Source: Effrenium voratum (taxonomy: Eukaryota > Sar > Dinophyceae > Suessiales > Symbiodiniaceae). From it: a stretch of DNA of 64,000 nucleotides. The position numbers were made by a program, and so were the translations under genes. The notes below the pieces were generated by a model. The model had not been told where the DNA came from. It made no database searches and saw nothing but the letters and a program-made list of their open reading frames with translations. Each line of letters starts with the position of its first letter. Within the stretch, counting starts at the first letter, position 1. Shown here in pieces: positions 12,574-24,157 of this stretch. The stretch covers positions 276,001 to 340,000 of the forward strand of contig CAUJNA010003057.1 of NCBI GenBank assembly GCA_963377175.1, in the 5' to 3' direction.

Positions 12574-15500
12574 GTTCAAGTTGCCTTTGCAATGGCTCTT
12601 TAGCCTTGGGACATGTCTCCGGTCGCTCAGTTACCCTTTTCTGGACCTAAAGAAGTTGCAGTGTCGATGGAACCCTTCAGCATCCAGTGACCCCTGATGG
12701 TTGAATTGTAGATTTAGACTATGTTTGCATTCAAATCGGCAAACATAGGAGCTCTTTCTTGCTGCAAGACGAGGGTTTGTATGTCTCAGTGCCCGGTGCC
12801 AGATCGGGTCCAGTAGTTGGAGGGAATCCAACCCTTTTGGTAGTTGGAGGGAAACCAAATGGAAACCAACTCTTTTAGGGGACCACTATGTTGAGAAGAA
12901 CTCAGATGACAAGGTATGTCCAACAGCTCATGTTAGGCCAGATTGCTCGATTTTGCATGACCAGAATCCCAGCGACACTCTGGTACTGTGGATGGACAAA
13001 CTCCCCGCCGACCGGAGCCAGTTGGGATTGGCGGTTTATCCCAATACTCGAGCGTCATTCATTCCAACTGGCGCGAATCGGATCTTGTCCATGGGCACCT
13101 GAAGGGGAACATTTGGTGTGTGCCGTTTTTTTTTCAATACCAAGGCCGGTTTGGTGATTGTTTTGTGGTGCAGTTCAGGACAAGCCCCTGGAGCCCAACT
13201 CAAAGTTTCTAAGACGGTGTGTTGAGCGAAATCTTCAAAAACCTTTGTTTTGCGAGTTCGCTTTCCCTTGGTGATGTGTACGTTTCTGATTCTAGGAAAC
13301 GCTGATCTTGTTTCCACTGGATCTTCAGCGACGCCCGGGGCAATTACATGTGCGGAGAAATATAGGAACGCTGATTTGGCTTCCGCTGGATACGTGAGCC
13401 AGGCCCTCAAAAAGCAAAATGGTAGTGAAGAGTAATGCTCCCCGAAAATGGGTTGTGTTTATTCTGGTTTCCCGTTAAAACCACCACAAAGAGTTACCCT
13501 TAAAGGAGGCACTCCCAAATGGAAGCAGTTTTGGTTGGCTTTGAATGTCAGAGCTTGAATCTGAATTGTCGTTTCCCCCGAAAGGAACAACCGAGAAGGT
13601 TTCACATCGCCCTTTTCAAAAACGTGATGTCGGCGACTTCCCCGATTGTGAAGAACCAAAAAGGATCCATCAAGTCGCAACCACCTGACGTTCACCCGAA
13701 TTTAGCCAAATACGAGGTTCTGTGTGCGAGTTTGCCCCCGTTGATTTGGGACATTGCCAGGCTTGCTTTGTGATATCGGATTGTGCATCTTGAGGCTGGA
13801 GCTTCAGGCCCGCTTGACCATCTTCACTTCAGAGTTGTTATTCCTCGACACCACGGCTGCGTTTGGGCATCAGGTTCTGCATTTGGCCTTTGCCCCTGGC
13901 TCGCCCCTTTCTCGTCAGGTGCTCGGGCCCCTTACGAAACCCACCCAGGTAGGATCCTGGTCCGCATCGAAGGATTGCGAGTAGCCTCACCGCAAACCGC
14001 AGTAGCCTTGAAGGTTCCCCTTGTTCGCCACTTGCGAGACTTGGGTATCTCTAGGTCGTGATGTTTGTCAAGACACTCGTATGCCACCGCAGATATAAAG
14101 TGCCCGAAATGTCCAGCATGCGCTCAAGATGATCCATTGCCAGCAAGTCGGAAAGGGCCACCATTGAACATGCCCTCACTCAGCCAGCAAAGATAGCCAT
14201 GATCAGCCTTGCCTTTGCCCCAGGTGCTGAATGAAGCAATGACTTGTGCCACCAGCTTGAACCTTCGAGAAAAAAAACAGAAAAAAACGAAACAAAACAA
14301 AAAAGTCAAAAAATACACACAAAAAACGCAGCATGCGCAAGCACCACAGGACATACGTTGAGATGAGAGAAGTCGCTGACACTTTGACGCTTTGACGCGT
14401 TGGCCCTGCCCTTTGGCCCTTTGCCGCCTGGAGAAGTGGATCGATATTCCGCCATGCCATGGACGCGGAGTCCGAAGGCTGGGAGAGACGTCTCCGCGGA
14501 AAGCGACTCCGTGCCAAGTCGGAGCGACGCCGTTTTCCGAGCGTTTGACTCCCCGATGGCAGATGAACAACCTGGTTAGCCAAGTTGCTGCTTTTTTCAG
14601 TCACTGTTGCAGCTTTTTGGGGTAAAGTAGATGGAAAAAAACAGCAACTGGTAACCAGGAAGTTGCAATAGGAAGTGGAAGGGCATTCAGCTTGGCCGCT
14701 TAAGGATGCTACCGTTCAATGCTTCCTGGGGTTTGGGGGGGGGATGGGGGTCGGCAGGTACATCTCAGCGGATGCACTCAGAGACCCAATGGGCAAGTGG
14801 CGCAGAGTCCAGCGGGCGATTCTCCAGAGGGTTGATTCCTTAAACTCAGTACAATAAACATCAAGTAGCATTTTAAGGACATCCTGTCGCTTGCCATAGT
14901 CTTTGCGCCCTATCGTCCTAGGCTAGATTCAAACATTGGCTACACCATTCACGACAGTTTGTGCAAGATGGGGGGTCCACTAAGTAGAAGGATCACAGAA
15001 TCGCTGCAAGGACTCCAAGGTAAAGTTGAGAGCCGTGTTGGCCGTTTGCTCGAGTCCGCAGGTGCATGAAGGGCTTTGATATGTAACAGCAGCCAGTTGT
15101 TTTGTTTTCAAATGTTGGACATGACAGACATCCCCTGTTGTCTCTCAGCCCAAGAGCTTATGTCGACATCAAAGGACCTGGGTTAGCCTTACGATATCCT
15201 TACCTGTATGCCCGCACCAGATCCTTGTACCTGCTTGAACTGCTAACCCTGACCTATTCATGGGATGGGTCCTTGCGGATGGCCGCTTGGCTTTTCCTCA
15301 AAACACAGACACAGGATCAGTGCTGGTGCGTTTCTTCTTGCTTCCTTTGCCACCTTGGAAAGCAGTTTTTGCCAAGATTAAGATTCCCTAGATTGGATGT
15401 GGGTTTGTCTGTTCTTTTGGATTTGGACCCCCCAAATTTGTGCTTGTTTTCCAACAGGGAGTCAGAGTCAGCTTGAGTCCGTGGATCACGTAGGCGACAG

Positions 15501-18092
15501 CTCCAGCTCGAGCAGCCTTGCTTGCACTATTTGGTCTGGGCTGGAAGAAAGCTGGCGATCACTTGGCGTTGTTTTCCGCTTTTGGTTGAAAACTGGCTGC
15601 GGCTTTCAACATCAATCGTGTTGCCTTTGGTACACGTCCCAAGCAAGTAAGCATCGCACGAAGTTCACGCCTGCCGCTGCAAGTGGGTATGAATTGGGCT
15701 CGTTTTCTCGCTGGAAGCAGCAACTCTGGGTCGCCTGAGTGCCCTCTTGAACCTGAGTCATTTCTTTGCACACCTCAAAGGGGGTGACAGAAGTTCTGTC
15801 ATGGATTCAAAGCAACCAGCTGATGCAAAAAAACAGTGTAAAGCTGCTGAATTGTTTGGCTTCAATGCACCGCTACAGTTTGCGACCTCATAGACACCAC
15901 TTCAATAGACCCGCAGGTTCCTTTCCTACATGTCCACTTTGAACATCACCCGCATGCAACCCACGGTTGATTCTTTATATATTGCCCGAATCAGGCAGGG
16001 GGCAACTTTCAATTTACCGCGGCTTCCGGTTGGTCCACTTGTGACGTTGGAGTCAGCTTCCCTCATAGATGTGGTGTCATTGGATGCTATGGCGCCGGAG
16101 CCAAATGCCTGAGTAGCGCCACATTGACATCACAAGCTGCGAGTTTCCGTGGTAGCCACACCTCAAGCAGCTGATTTAATGCTACCGCATGAGTGCACCT
16201 GGCTGCTTCGTCCTCAGGTGGGATATTCAGAGCTCCGTTTGCGCCCGGCTCAAAACGGTGTTTGAATTCACTGGGTCCTCCTTTCATGGTCACCACAGCC
16301 ATAGTTGTACCCCTCCTCGTGGTTTGGAACCAGGGCTCTTAATCATCGTTCAATTCTGGCGTAGCAGCACCAATTACCAAACTCCCAACCTCAACTACCA
16401 ATCCAAACAATCAAGCTAAAGCACCCAAGCGCATTCACCACCCCAGTACGCTTTCAGCTGTTGAGGGCTCCTCCAAGTCTGAACAACTGGCGTTTCGTTT
16501 TCCTTTTGGATTCCCTTTGATTCAAGAACCAACCCAGCATTAGTCCATGAGATCCACAGCAACCCCCACCTCCACACCCGGCAGCTTCCTTCCGGCTCAG
16601 GCGAGAGTGAGGCTGCGGCTCCTTTGGGCTTCCTTTGGAGCGTCCCTCGGTGGACGCGGAAATCGGTTGAGCTGTTGAGCTGTGTAGGTGTTCAAAGGCT
16701 TGGTCGCTGCTTGCACTTCATTCTGCCATATTCTGCCCAGTTCGGAGGTGCACCAGCTCAAGTCTTTGAAGCGGAATCCTAGTTGATTCTCAGCTCAAAC
16801 AGAGCTCAAGGTGGTTGCCTTCATGCAAGCTGTGTTTTAACCATGCGCTTATACATATGTCTATATTAGTGTTTATAATATGCATGTGTGTGTGTAATAC
16901 GAATGAATTATGCCTTCCCTTGCGAATTGTGGATTCGAGTGGCTTACACCATCCCAATCTGAGGCGCAGAACCTGCCACGCCCTTCGAGCACCAGCTCCG
17001 ACGCAGGCCAGGAAGCCAGGAAGGTACCGGGGGAACTCGGCGGTCCCCGCAGCGTGAGAAGGTCAAAGTGGCCCCCAGAAATAGGCCATGGGATGGGCGA
17101 AGTCTGGTTCGCCGCGGATGGATGAATTCGTACAGTTGGACGAAATCCGCTGCGCACCAGTTGGGATGGATGAAACCGTAGAAAGTCTGGGAGAAACCAA
17201 TACCACCTACCAACTGGTGCATGCTGCTTGAAATAACTAACGCACGCAGTAGCAGAGGCACTTGCTCTTTGATCGAACCTTTAATCAGAGCGTGTTGTAC
17301 CAACAGTTCAACGGGTTAAGCTTGGAGTTCTTGCTCACGTCACCTTTTGGTTGTCAATAAGTGAGTTTCCTTGTTGGGGTGATGCTTACAGGGGAGATGT
17401 AGGAAGGCTGTTATTTGGTCATGGGAGTTAAGAGAACATGGGGAACACTTGATTTTTCCTCTCTTTTTTTGTTGGGGGAGGACCGGACGTGATTCGGCCC
17501 GCGTTTGAACGGAAGCACAAGCAAGGTAGTTAAATAGGTGTTCAAGCATGTCTTAGCATGGGGATGGCCCACTTGGAGTTGTAGCCGTGGCTTTGGGCTT
17601 TATCTTTTAAGTGGATCAACAAACGAGGGGTTTCCAGGGCGTCCCTTGAAGTGGACTTGTTAGGCGGACCTGGCCAGTTTTGCTGTTGGCAACAGGTGAG
17701 TGCCCTGATATGGCTATGTCTCAAAATGATAAAGCCCCCCCAATGGGTTTAGGGTTGGTGTCTCAGCCCCAAGAAGGGTTGTCAAACAAACACCGCCCCA
17801 TTTTTTCTGGGAAGACCGAGAGACCGGCGCATATGCCATGCGGTGGGCTTCGCTCTCGGCTATGCACGCTTGCCGTCAACCAGGGGTGCACTAATCCTTG
17901 TCATTAACCCTGGTTTTGACCAAGGCCATGGTTGTAGGTCCGCTGGCGAAGAAAAAACAAGACAGAGCCCACGAACCCGAATGCACATCACTTTGCGCAA
18001 ACCCAAGAAAATAATTAGAGAGAACATTTTTCGGTATAAGCCAATGGGGCTCGCAATCAAGCCTACCGCGCAAACTATGTTTTTCAGCTTGT
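12574..18092. other. Sparse region with unresolved reading frames
   Basis: Frames at 13519-13773, 13783-14061 and 15102-15476 (plus) and 13036-13410 (minus) have stretches of plausible protein (for example YEVLCASLPPLIWDIARLAL in the first), but none has a recognisable domain. GTAGTTGGAGGGA occurs twice at 12813-12854. An A-rich tract (AAAAAAC units) lies at 14271-14325. Apart from the possible exon at 14758-14830, no gene is supported. Confidence 0.35.
14758..14830 (+). CDS. Possible short exon
   Basis: It is bounded by an acceptor (GGTCGGCAG) and a GT donor after AGAGG. The translation YISADALRDPMGKWRRVQ continues as RAILQR and is compact and basic. It starts one base into a codon and ends on a codon boundary. 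No partner exon was identified and the family is unknown. Confidence 0.3.
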
Positions 18093-18958
18093 AAAACTGT
18101 ACTTTGCGTGCTCCACTTGTTGCTACAAAGCTACGATTTTCAATCTGGAGCTGGACACCTGCGCTTCGCGCGCTAGGCTTGTACTACAAAGTTGCGATTT
18201 TCCAGCCGGAGCTTCGCGCACTAGACTTGCGCTACACAGCTGCGATTGTCCAGCTAGAGCTGAAAACCTGTCCTTTGCGCACTGGAATTGCACTACACAG
18301 TTTCGATTTTCAAGCTGGAGCTCAAAACCTGTACTTCGCGTACTATTCTTGCACTTCAAAGTTGCGATCTTCCAGCCAGAGCTGGAAACTTGTACTTCAC
18401 GTACTATACTTGCACTACAAAGTTGTGACTTTCCAGCTAGTGCTGGAAACTTGCACACTTCGCGCACTAGACTTGTACTTCAAAGTTGCGATTCTCCAGC
18501 TAGAGCTGGTACTACCAAGTTGCGATTTTCGAGCTAGAGCTGGAAACCTGTACTTTGCGTACTAGACTTGTACTACAGAGTCGCAATTTACAGCTGGAGC
18601 TGGAAACCTGTACTTCGCGTACTAGACTTGTACTACAAAGTCGCGATTTTCTATCTAGAGCTAGAACCCTGTACTTCGCGTACTAGACTTGTGCTACAAA
18701 GTCGATTTTCCAGCTAGAGCTAGAAACCTGTACTTCGCACGTTAGACTGGTACTACCAAGTTGCGATTTTCCAGCTGGAGCTGGAAACCCGTACTTCGCG
18801 TACTAGACTTGCACTTCAAAGTTGTGATTTTCCAAAAACCTGTACTTCGCGCGCTACACTTGCTACAAAGTTGCGATTTTCCAGCTAGAGCTCGAAACCT
18901 GTACTTCGCGCACTAGACTTGCGCAACAAAGTTGCGATTTTCCAGCGCGTACTAGACT
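18093..18958. repeat. ~60-bp minisatellite array
   Basis: About 14 imperfect copies of a ~60-bp unit containing TTGTACTACAAAGTTGCGAT, TTTCCAGCTAGAGCTGGAAA and CCTGTACTTCGCGTACTAGA. Each unit has an internal palindrome around CCAGCTAGAGCTGG. Copies differ by small gaps and substitutions. Frames on both strands stay open by chance. Confidence 0.85.
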
Positions 18959-20900
18959 TCTGAGCGACACGTCTGAGCACGACTTCTGATTGACACTTCT
19001 GAGCGACACTTTTGAGCGACACCTGATCAACACTTCTGAACCACACTTTTTCTGATCGACACTTTTGAGCAACACTTTTGATCCGCACTTCTGATTGACA
19101 CTTCTGATCGACAGATTGAGCAACACTGCTGAACCACACTTCTGATTGACAATGATGAGCAACACTTCTGATCCAAATTTCTCATCGACAGTTCTGAGCA
19201 ACACTTCTGAGCAACACTTCTGATCCACACTGCTCATCGACACTTCTGAGGAACCCTTCTCATCAACACTTCTGAGCAACAATTGGCACTTCTGAGCGAA
19301 CTTTTTGAGCGACACCTGACCAACACTTCTGAACCACACTTTTTCCTGATCGACGCTTCTGAGCAACACTTCTGACAGAGACTTTTTCTGAACGACTTTT
19401 CTGAGCAACACTTCTGATTGACACTTCTGAGCAACACGTTTGAGCGACACCTGACCAACACTTCTGAACCACACTTTTTCTGATCGACACGTCTGAGCAA
19501 CACTTCTGAGCGACACTTTTTCTGACCGACTGTTCTGAGCAACACTTCTGATTGACACTTCTGAGCGACACCTGATCAACACTTCTGAACCACACTTTTC
19601 TGATCGACACTTCTGAGCAACACTTCTGAGCGACACCTTTTCTGATCGACATTTCTGAGCAACACTCCTGATCGACACTGTTGAGCAAACACTTTTGATC
19701 CGCACTCGTGCTCGACGCTTCTGATCGACAGTTTCAGCAACACTGCTGAACCCCACTTCTGATTGACACTGATGAGCAACACTTCTGATCCACACTTCTC
19801 ATCGACAGTTCTGAGAAGCACTTCTGACCAACACTTCTGATCCACACTGCTCATCGACACTTCTGAACGACACTTGTCAGCAACACTGCTGAATTGACGC
19901 TTCTGAGCGACACTTCTGAGCAACACTTCTGACCGACACTTCTGAGCGAGCAACACTTCTTACCCACACTTCTGATTGACACTTCTGAGCGACACTTTTG
20001 AGCGACGCCTGACCAACACTTCTGAACCACACTTTTTCTGATCGACACTTCTGAGCAACACTTGTGAGAGACACTTTTTCTGACCGACTGTTCTGAGCAA
20101 CACTTCTGATTGACACTTCTGAGCAACACGTTTGAGCAGCGCCTGGGAGACTTTTTCTGAACGACTTTTCTGAGCAACAATTCTGATTGACACTTCTGAG
20201 CAACACGTTTGAGCGACACCTGACCAACACTTCTGAACCACACTCTTTCTGATCGACACTTCTGAGCGACACTTCTGAGTGAGCAACACTTCTTACCCAC
20301 ACTTTTGATTGACACTTCTGAGCGACACTTTTGAGCGACACCTGATCAACACTTCTGAACTACACTTCTTCTGATCAACACTTCTGAGCGACACTTCTGA
20401 GCGACACTTTTTCTGATCGACTTTTCTGAGCAACACTTCTGATCAACGCTTCTGATCGACACTTCTGAGCAACACTTTTGATCCGCACTTGCGCTCGACA
20501 CTTCTGGTCGACAGTTTGAGCAACACTGCTGAACCACACTTCTGATTGACACTGATGAGCAACACTTCTGATCCACACTTCTCATCGACAGTTCTGAGCA
20601 ACACGTCTGATCCACACTTCTGATCTGATCAACAGTTCTAGTTCTGAGCAACACTTCTGATCCACACTTCTGACAACATTTCTGAGGGACACGTCTGAGC
20701 AACACTTCTCAGCAACACTTCTGTTCGACACTTCTGATCGACACTTCTGAGCAACACTTCTGATCGAGACTTCCGAGCAACACTTCTGTCGACACTTCCG
20801 ATGAGCGACGCTTTTGTCGACACTTCTGAACGACACTTCTAATCGACACTTCTGAACGACACTTCTAATGGACACTTGTGATCGGCACTTCTGAACGCAA
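18956..20900. repeat. 13-bp satellite (GAGCAACACTTCT family)
   Basis: About 1.9 kb built from a 13-bp unit, GAGCRACACTTCT, with variants GATCGACACTTCT, GATTGACACTTCT and GAACCACACTT. Because 13 is not a multiple of three, three units give a 39-nt period and all minus frames read as Ser/Val/Cys/Gln/Arg-rich 13-residue repeats. This explains the spurious 310-codon minus ORF at 18863-19795. A larger pattern marked by GATCCGCACT recurs near 19080, 19698 and 20480. Confidence 0.9.
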
Positions 20901-20914
20901 CTTCTGTCTCCAAA

Positions 20915-21312
20915 CGCGCACCGCGCCACAGCGAGAGCGATTCGACCCACCTAAAGCGCGCAGAGGGTTCGCTTTGCGCGCTCAAAATGTGCACCGCGCC
21001 ACAGTGAGAGCGATTCGACCCACCCGATGTGCGCAGGGGCTTCGCATGCTCAAAATGCGCACCGCGCCACAGCGAGAGCGATTTGACCCACCCAAAGTGC
21101 GCAGAGGGTTCGCTTCGCACGCTCAAAATGTGCACCGCGCCACAGCGAGAGCGATTCGACCCACCCAAAGTGCGCAGAGGGTTCGCTTCGCGTGCTCAAA
21201 ATGTGCGCCTCGCCACAGCGAGAGCGATTCGACCCACCCAAAGTGCGCAGAGGGTTCGCTTCGCGTGCTCAAAATGTGCGCCGCGCCACAGCGAGAGCGA
21301 TCTCGCTGAGTC
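20915..21312. repeat. 73-bp satellite, copy block 1
   Basis: Six units start at about 20919, 20992, 21060, 21133, 21206 and 21279 (mostly 73 bp apart). Each carries CACCGCGCCACAGCGAGAGC, GATTCGACCCACCCAAAGTG and CGCAGAGGGTTCGCTTCGCG. It directly follows the 13-bp satellite. The same unit recurs at 24957-25745. Confidence 0.9.
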
Positions 21313-21995
21313 AAAGTGACGCGCTTGCCACGAAATCTACACCCAGACACCCAAGTGCTGCGCCTGCCACGAAATTTGCACGAAAAGCTCGAAAGTGCTG
21401 CGCCTGCTCGAAATTCAACCAAAACGCTCGAAAGTGCCGCGCCTGTCACACAAAGTAAGCTTGCCAGAAACTCAAAATCATCCAAAGCGCTGGACCTGCC
21501 ACGAAATCAATTTTGACACGTTTACGACACGCATCCAAAACTAGCATGGGACTGTGGCGCCAGAATGACAGGCTCGCCAAAACGAGCCGATTGTACGACA
21601 GGGCCAACGAAAACGGCGTCGGCGCAAACACTATGACGCGCCTGCCAAGCAGGACACCTCAAAGCGACCACCGTGGATCGCAGATCCCAATGGCACGGCA
21701 AAGAACACGCAGCCTTCCAAAACACTGCGCCTGCGCAGCGAAACGACACGTCGAGCTTCGAGAAGCTACGATTCGCGCACGGGGTCAACGAAAACAGCCC
21801 TTGCCGATCCATCAAAGACACGCTTCCACGACAAATCCCAATGGCACACGCTTATCGCCTCACCGCGGACGGTTGCGGACGGTTGCGGACGGTTGCGGAC
21901 GGTTGCGAACGGTTGCGAACTCCGAAGCAACTCCTCGCGAACACGCCCTCCACCCCCAGACCCCCACTTATAAACGGGAACCCTTCGCTACGCAT
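21301..21995. repeat. Direct segmental duplication, copy 1
   Basis: About 700 bp that recurs at 25742-26460 in the same order and orientation. Shared markers include TCATCCAAAGCGCTGGACCT, CGATTGTACGACAGGGCCAA, CGTCGAGCTTCGAGAAGCTA and CCCCCACTTATAAACGGGAA. Similarity stops after ACCCTTCGCTAC. A 10-bp tandem repeat near its end (about 21866-21925, CGGACGGTTG then CGAACGGTTG) is also present in copy 2. The frames inside are broken and differ between copies, so coding is unlikely. Confidence 0.85.
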
Positions 21996-22170
21996 TGGGG
22001 AGAAAGAAGGGTGCTGCCCTGTTGGCATGGTCCAAGCATCAGGATCTTTTCTCACCGCAGATTTTGAGCCATAAGTGTCCTTTCTGGTTGTTCTCAAAAA
22101 GTAGATGGCGATTCCGATCGCTTTACCTGGTGGTTTAATCATCCAGGAAAATCCAAATCGATTTCCCCTA

Positions 22171-22301
22171 ATGGTGGTTGTCAAAACCAATGGTAACATT
22201 TTGGGATAGGTGAACTCACCACCCATTCTAGGGCCTATTTTAGTGGTTGGATTGGTTGATGTTCACTGGGGGCTAACCGATTTGGGTTTTGACCCATGGC
22301 C
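22171..22301. mobile_element. Small TIR element, family 2, copy 2
   Basis: The left end, ATGGTGGTTGTCAAAACC (22171-22188), and the right end, GGGTTTTGACCCATGGCC (22284-22301), are imperfect inverted repeats. The interior matches copy 1 at TGAACTCACCACCC, GGGCCTATTTTAGTGG and GTTCACTGGGGG. It lies ~400 bp upstream of the RCC1-like gene. Degenerate extra right-end pieces (GTTTTGACCCATGGCC and similar) follow to about 22425. Confidence 0.6.
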
Positions 22302-22702
22302 AAATCTGGGTCACCCCCCCAAAAGAAACGCCCCACCATGCACAAGGGGTCAAAACATGGGTTTGGACCCATGTGGACATGGTTTTGACCCATGGCCAAT
22401 TTGGGTTTTGGCCCATGTGTTGAAGCCTCTCTGTCCGCAAAACATTGCTCAGATATGCAATTTCCCGAAGGGGCCTCGGACTTGAGCCGCTTTAAGTTTC
22501 GCCGCGGGATCAAGTTTCGTCAAGAAAAGGTTTGGACTAGGTACGGCTCTTGCAACCATTTGAAACATGGCTTTCTTTTTCAACACAAAATACCATGTAC
22601 AAATTGCAATGTTCAGGTGTATAATGAAAGGATCCCTGATGGATTGGACTGTTGGTTCGTGTTTGGCAACTGGAATGCACCCAAAACCCTTCTGAAGGCG
22701 CC

Positions 22703-24157
22703 ATGAGGGTGCATGTTTACTTGCCTAGTGGAGCTGGTTTTTCCACAGAACTCTTGCCAGCTACGCCCATCAGCGTGCTGAAGGCTGCAGCGCAGCAGCA
22801 TTTCCAGCGCCGCTTGAAGCTCACTGCGAAAGGCCGGCAGCTCGATTTGACGGCCACGCTGGGTGAGGCCGGGTTGCGAAATGAGGATGTGGTGGTAGCC
22901 GTTGTGCAACTTGGCAGATTGGCTGCCACTCGCAAGGCATTTGCTTTGTGTGGTCACGGAGACGAGGTTGTGACCTCGGGTAGTCCAGAATCTGGGGGAG
23001 ACAGCAGCCAGGTGCAAGATCAACTGAGACACGTGCATCACATCCAAGCAGCCGAGCATGCTTTTGCGGCCATCCTTGAATCTGGGGCTGTTGTGACCTG
23101 GGGTAATCCACAATGGGGCGGAGACGGCAGCAGGGTGCAAGAGCAGCTGAGGAACGTCCAGCACGTCCAAGCAACTGCCCGTGCTTTTGCTGCCATTCTT
23201 GAATCTGGGGCTGTTGTGACCTGGGGTCATCCACAGTTCGGCGGAGACAGCAACCAGGTGCAAGAGCAGCTGAGGAACGTCCGGCACGTCCAAGCAACTT
23301 ACAAAGCTTTTGCTGCCATACTTGAATCTGGGGCTGTTGTGACCTGGGGCGATCCAAACTGGGGCGGTGACAGCAGCCAGGTGCAAGAGCAGCTGAGGAA
23401 CGTCAAGAACATCCAAGCAACTGAACGTGCTTTTGCTGCCATACTTGAATCTGGGGCTGTTGTGACCTGGGGTGAGCCACACTTCGGCGGAGACAGCAAC
23501 CAGGTGCAAGAGCAGCTGAGGAACGTCCAGCACATCCAAGCAACTGGTGGTGCTTTTGCTGCCATTCTTGAATCTGGGGCTGTTGTGACCTGGGGCAATC
23601 GACGCGGGGGCGGAGACAGCAGTGAGGTGCAAGAGCAGCTGAGGAACGTCCAGCACATCCAAGCAGCCGAGCATGCTTTTGCAGCCATCCTTGAATCTGG
23701 GGCTGTTGTGACCTGGGGCTATCACGGGGGCGGAGACAGCAACCAGGTGCAAGAGCAGCTGAGGAACGTCCGGCACGTCCAAGCAACTTACAAAGCTTTT
23801 GCTGCCATACTTGAATCTGGGGCTGTTGTGACCTGGGGCGATCCAAACTGGGGCGGAGACAGCAGACAGGTACAAGAGCAGTTGAGGAACGTCCAGCACA
23901 TCCAAGCAACTGAAACTGCCTTTGCTGCCATTCTTGAATCTGGGGCTGTTGTGACCTGGGGTCATTCAGCATACGGCGGAGACAGCAACCAGGTGCAAGA
24001 GCAGCTGAGGAACGTCCAGCACGTCCACGCAACTGCCTGTGCTTTTGCTGCCATACTTGAATCTGGGGCTGTTGTGACCTGGGGTCATCCAGAATTTGGT
24101 GCAAGAGCAGCTGAGGAACGTCCAAGCAACCGCCGGCGCTTTTGCTCCCATCCTTGA
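22703..24157 (+). CDS. Ubiquitin-fold plus RCC1-like repeat protein
   Basis: An intronless 484-residue frame. Residues 1-75 resemble a ubiquitin-like beta-grasp fold (MRVHVYLPSGAGF, ISVLKAAAQQHF, a GRQLDLTATLGEAGL turn, then VVVAVVQL). A degenerate first repeat and eight near-identical ~41-residue units follow, each AFAAILESGAVVTWG, a variable four-residue patch, GGDSxxVQEQLRNV and a variable hinge ending QATxx. The units are RCC1-like blades but shorter than the usual 50-60 residues. There is no HECT, RING or F-box domain, so a ubiquitin-ligase name (HERC-type, often given to such proteins automatically) is not supported. Its role is unknown; such blades usually bind proteins. I chose the ATG at 22703 because it opens the ubiquitin-like strand; the frame is open 17 codons upstream without another ATG. 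The tenth repeat is cut by a frameshift near 24094. Both flanks carry the same duplicated block. Confidence 0.85.
   Translation: MRVHVYLPSGAGFSTELLPATPISVLKAAAQQHFQRRLKLTAKGRQLDLTATLGEAGLRNEDVVVAVVQLGRLAATRKAFALCGHGDEVVTSGSPESGGDSSQVQDQLRHVHHIQAAEHAFAAILESGAVVTWGNPQWGGDGSRVQEQLRNVQHVQATARAFAAILESGAVVTWGHPQFGGDSNQVQEQLRNVRHVQATYKAFAAILESGAVVTWGDPNWGGDSSQVQEQLRNVKNIQATERAFAAILESGAVVTWGEPHFGGDSNQVQEQLRNVQHIQATGGAFAAILESGAVVTWGNRRGGGDSSEVQEQLRNVQHIQAAEHAFAAILESGAVVTWGYHGGGDSNQVQEQLRNVRHVQATYKAFAAILESGAVVTWGDPNWGGDSRQVQEQLRNVQHIQATETAFAAILESGAVVTWGHSAYGGDSNQVQEQLRNVQHVHATACAFAAILESGAVVTWGHPEFGARAAEERPSNRRRFCSHP

Noticed and set aside
18863..19795. 310-codon Ser/Val/Cys-rich minus ORF and its relatives to 20950
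   Set aside because: Produced by the 13-bp satellite; all three minus frames give the same 13-residue pattern, which a real gene would not.
18956..20900. CRISPR-like array
   Set aside because: Units are 13 bp without spacers, in a clearly eukaryotic context.
20878..21320. Arg/Ala-rich ORFs on both strands, also at 24994-25751
   Set aside because: By-products of the 73-bp satellite; every frame reads the same residue pattern.
21513..22074. ORFs of 184 and 133 codons in the duplicated segment
   Set aside because: The second copy (25758-26519) has different frame breaks and indels not in multiples of three, so coding is not conserved between copies.
22613..23965. 450-codon minus-strand ORF over the RCC1-like gene
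   Set aside because: The repeat unit is a multiple of three, so absence of stops in one antisense frame of one unit keeps the whole array open. The plus frame has the recognisable domains.
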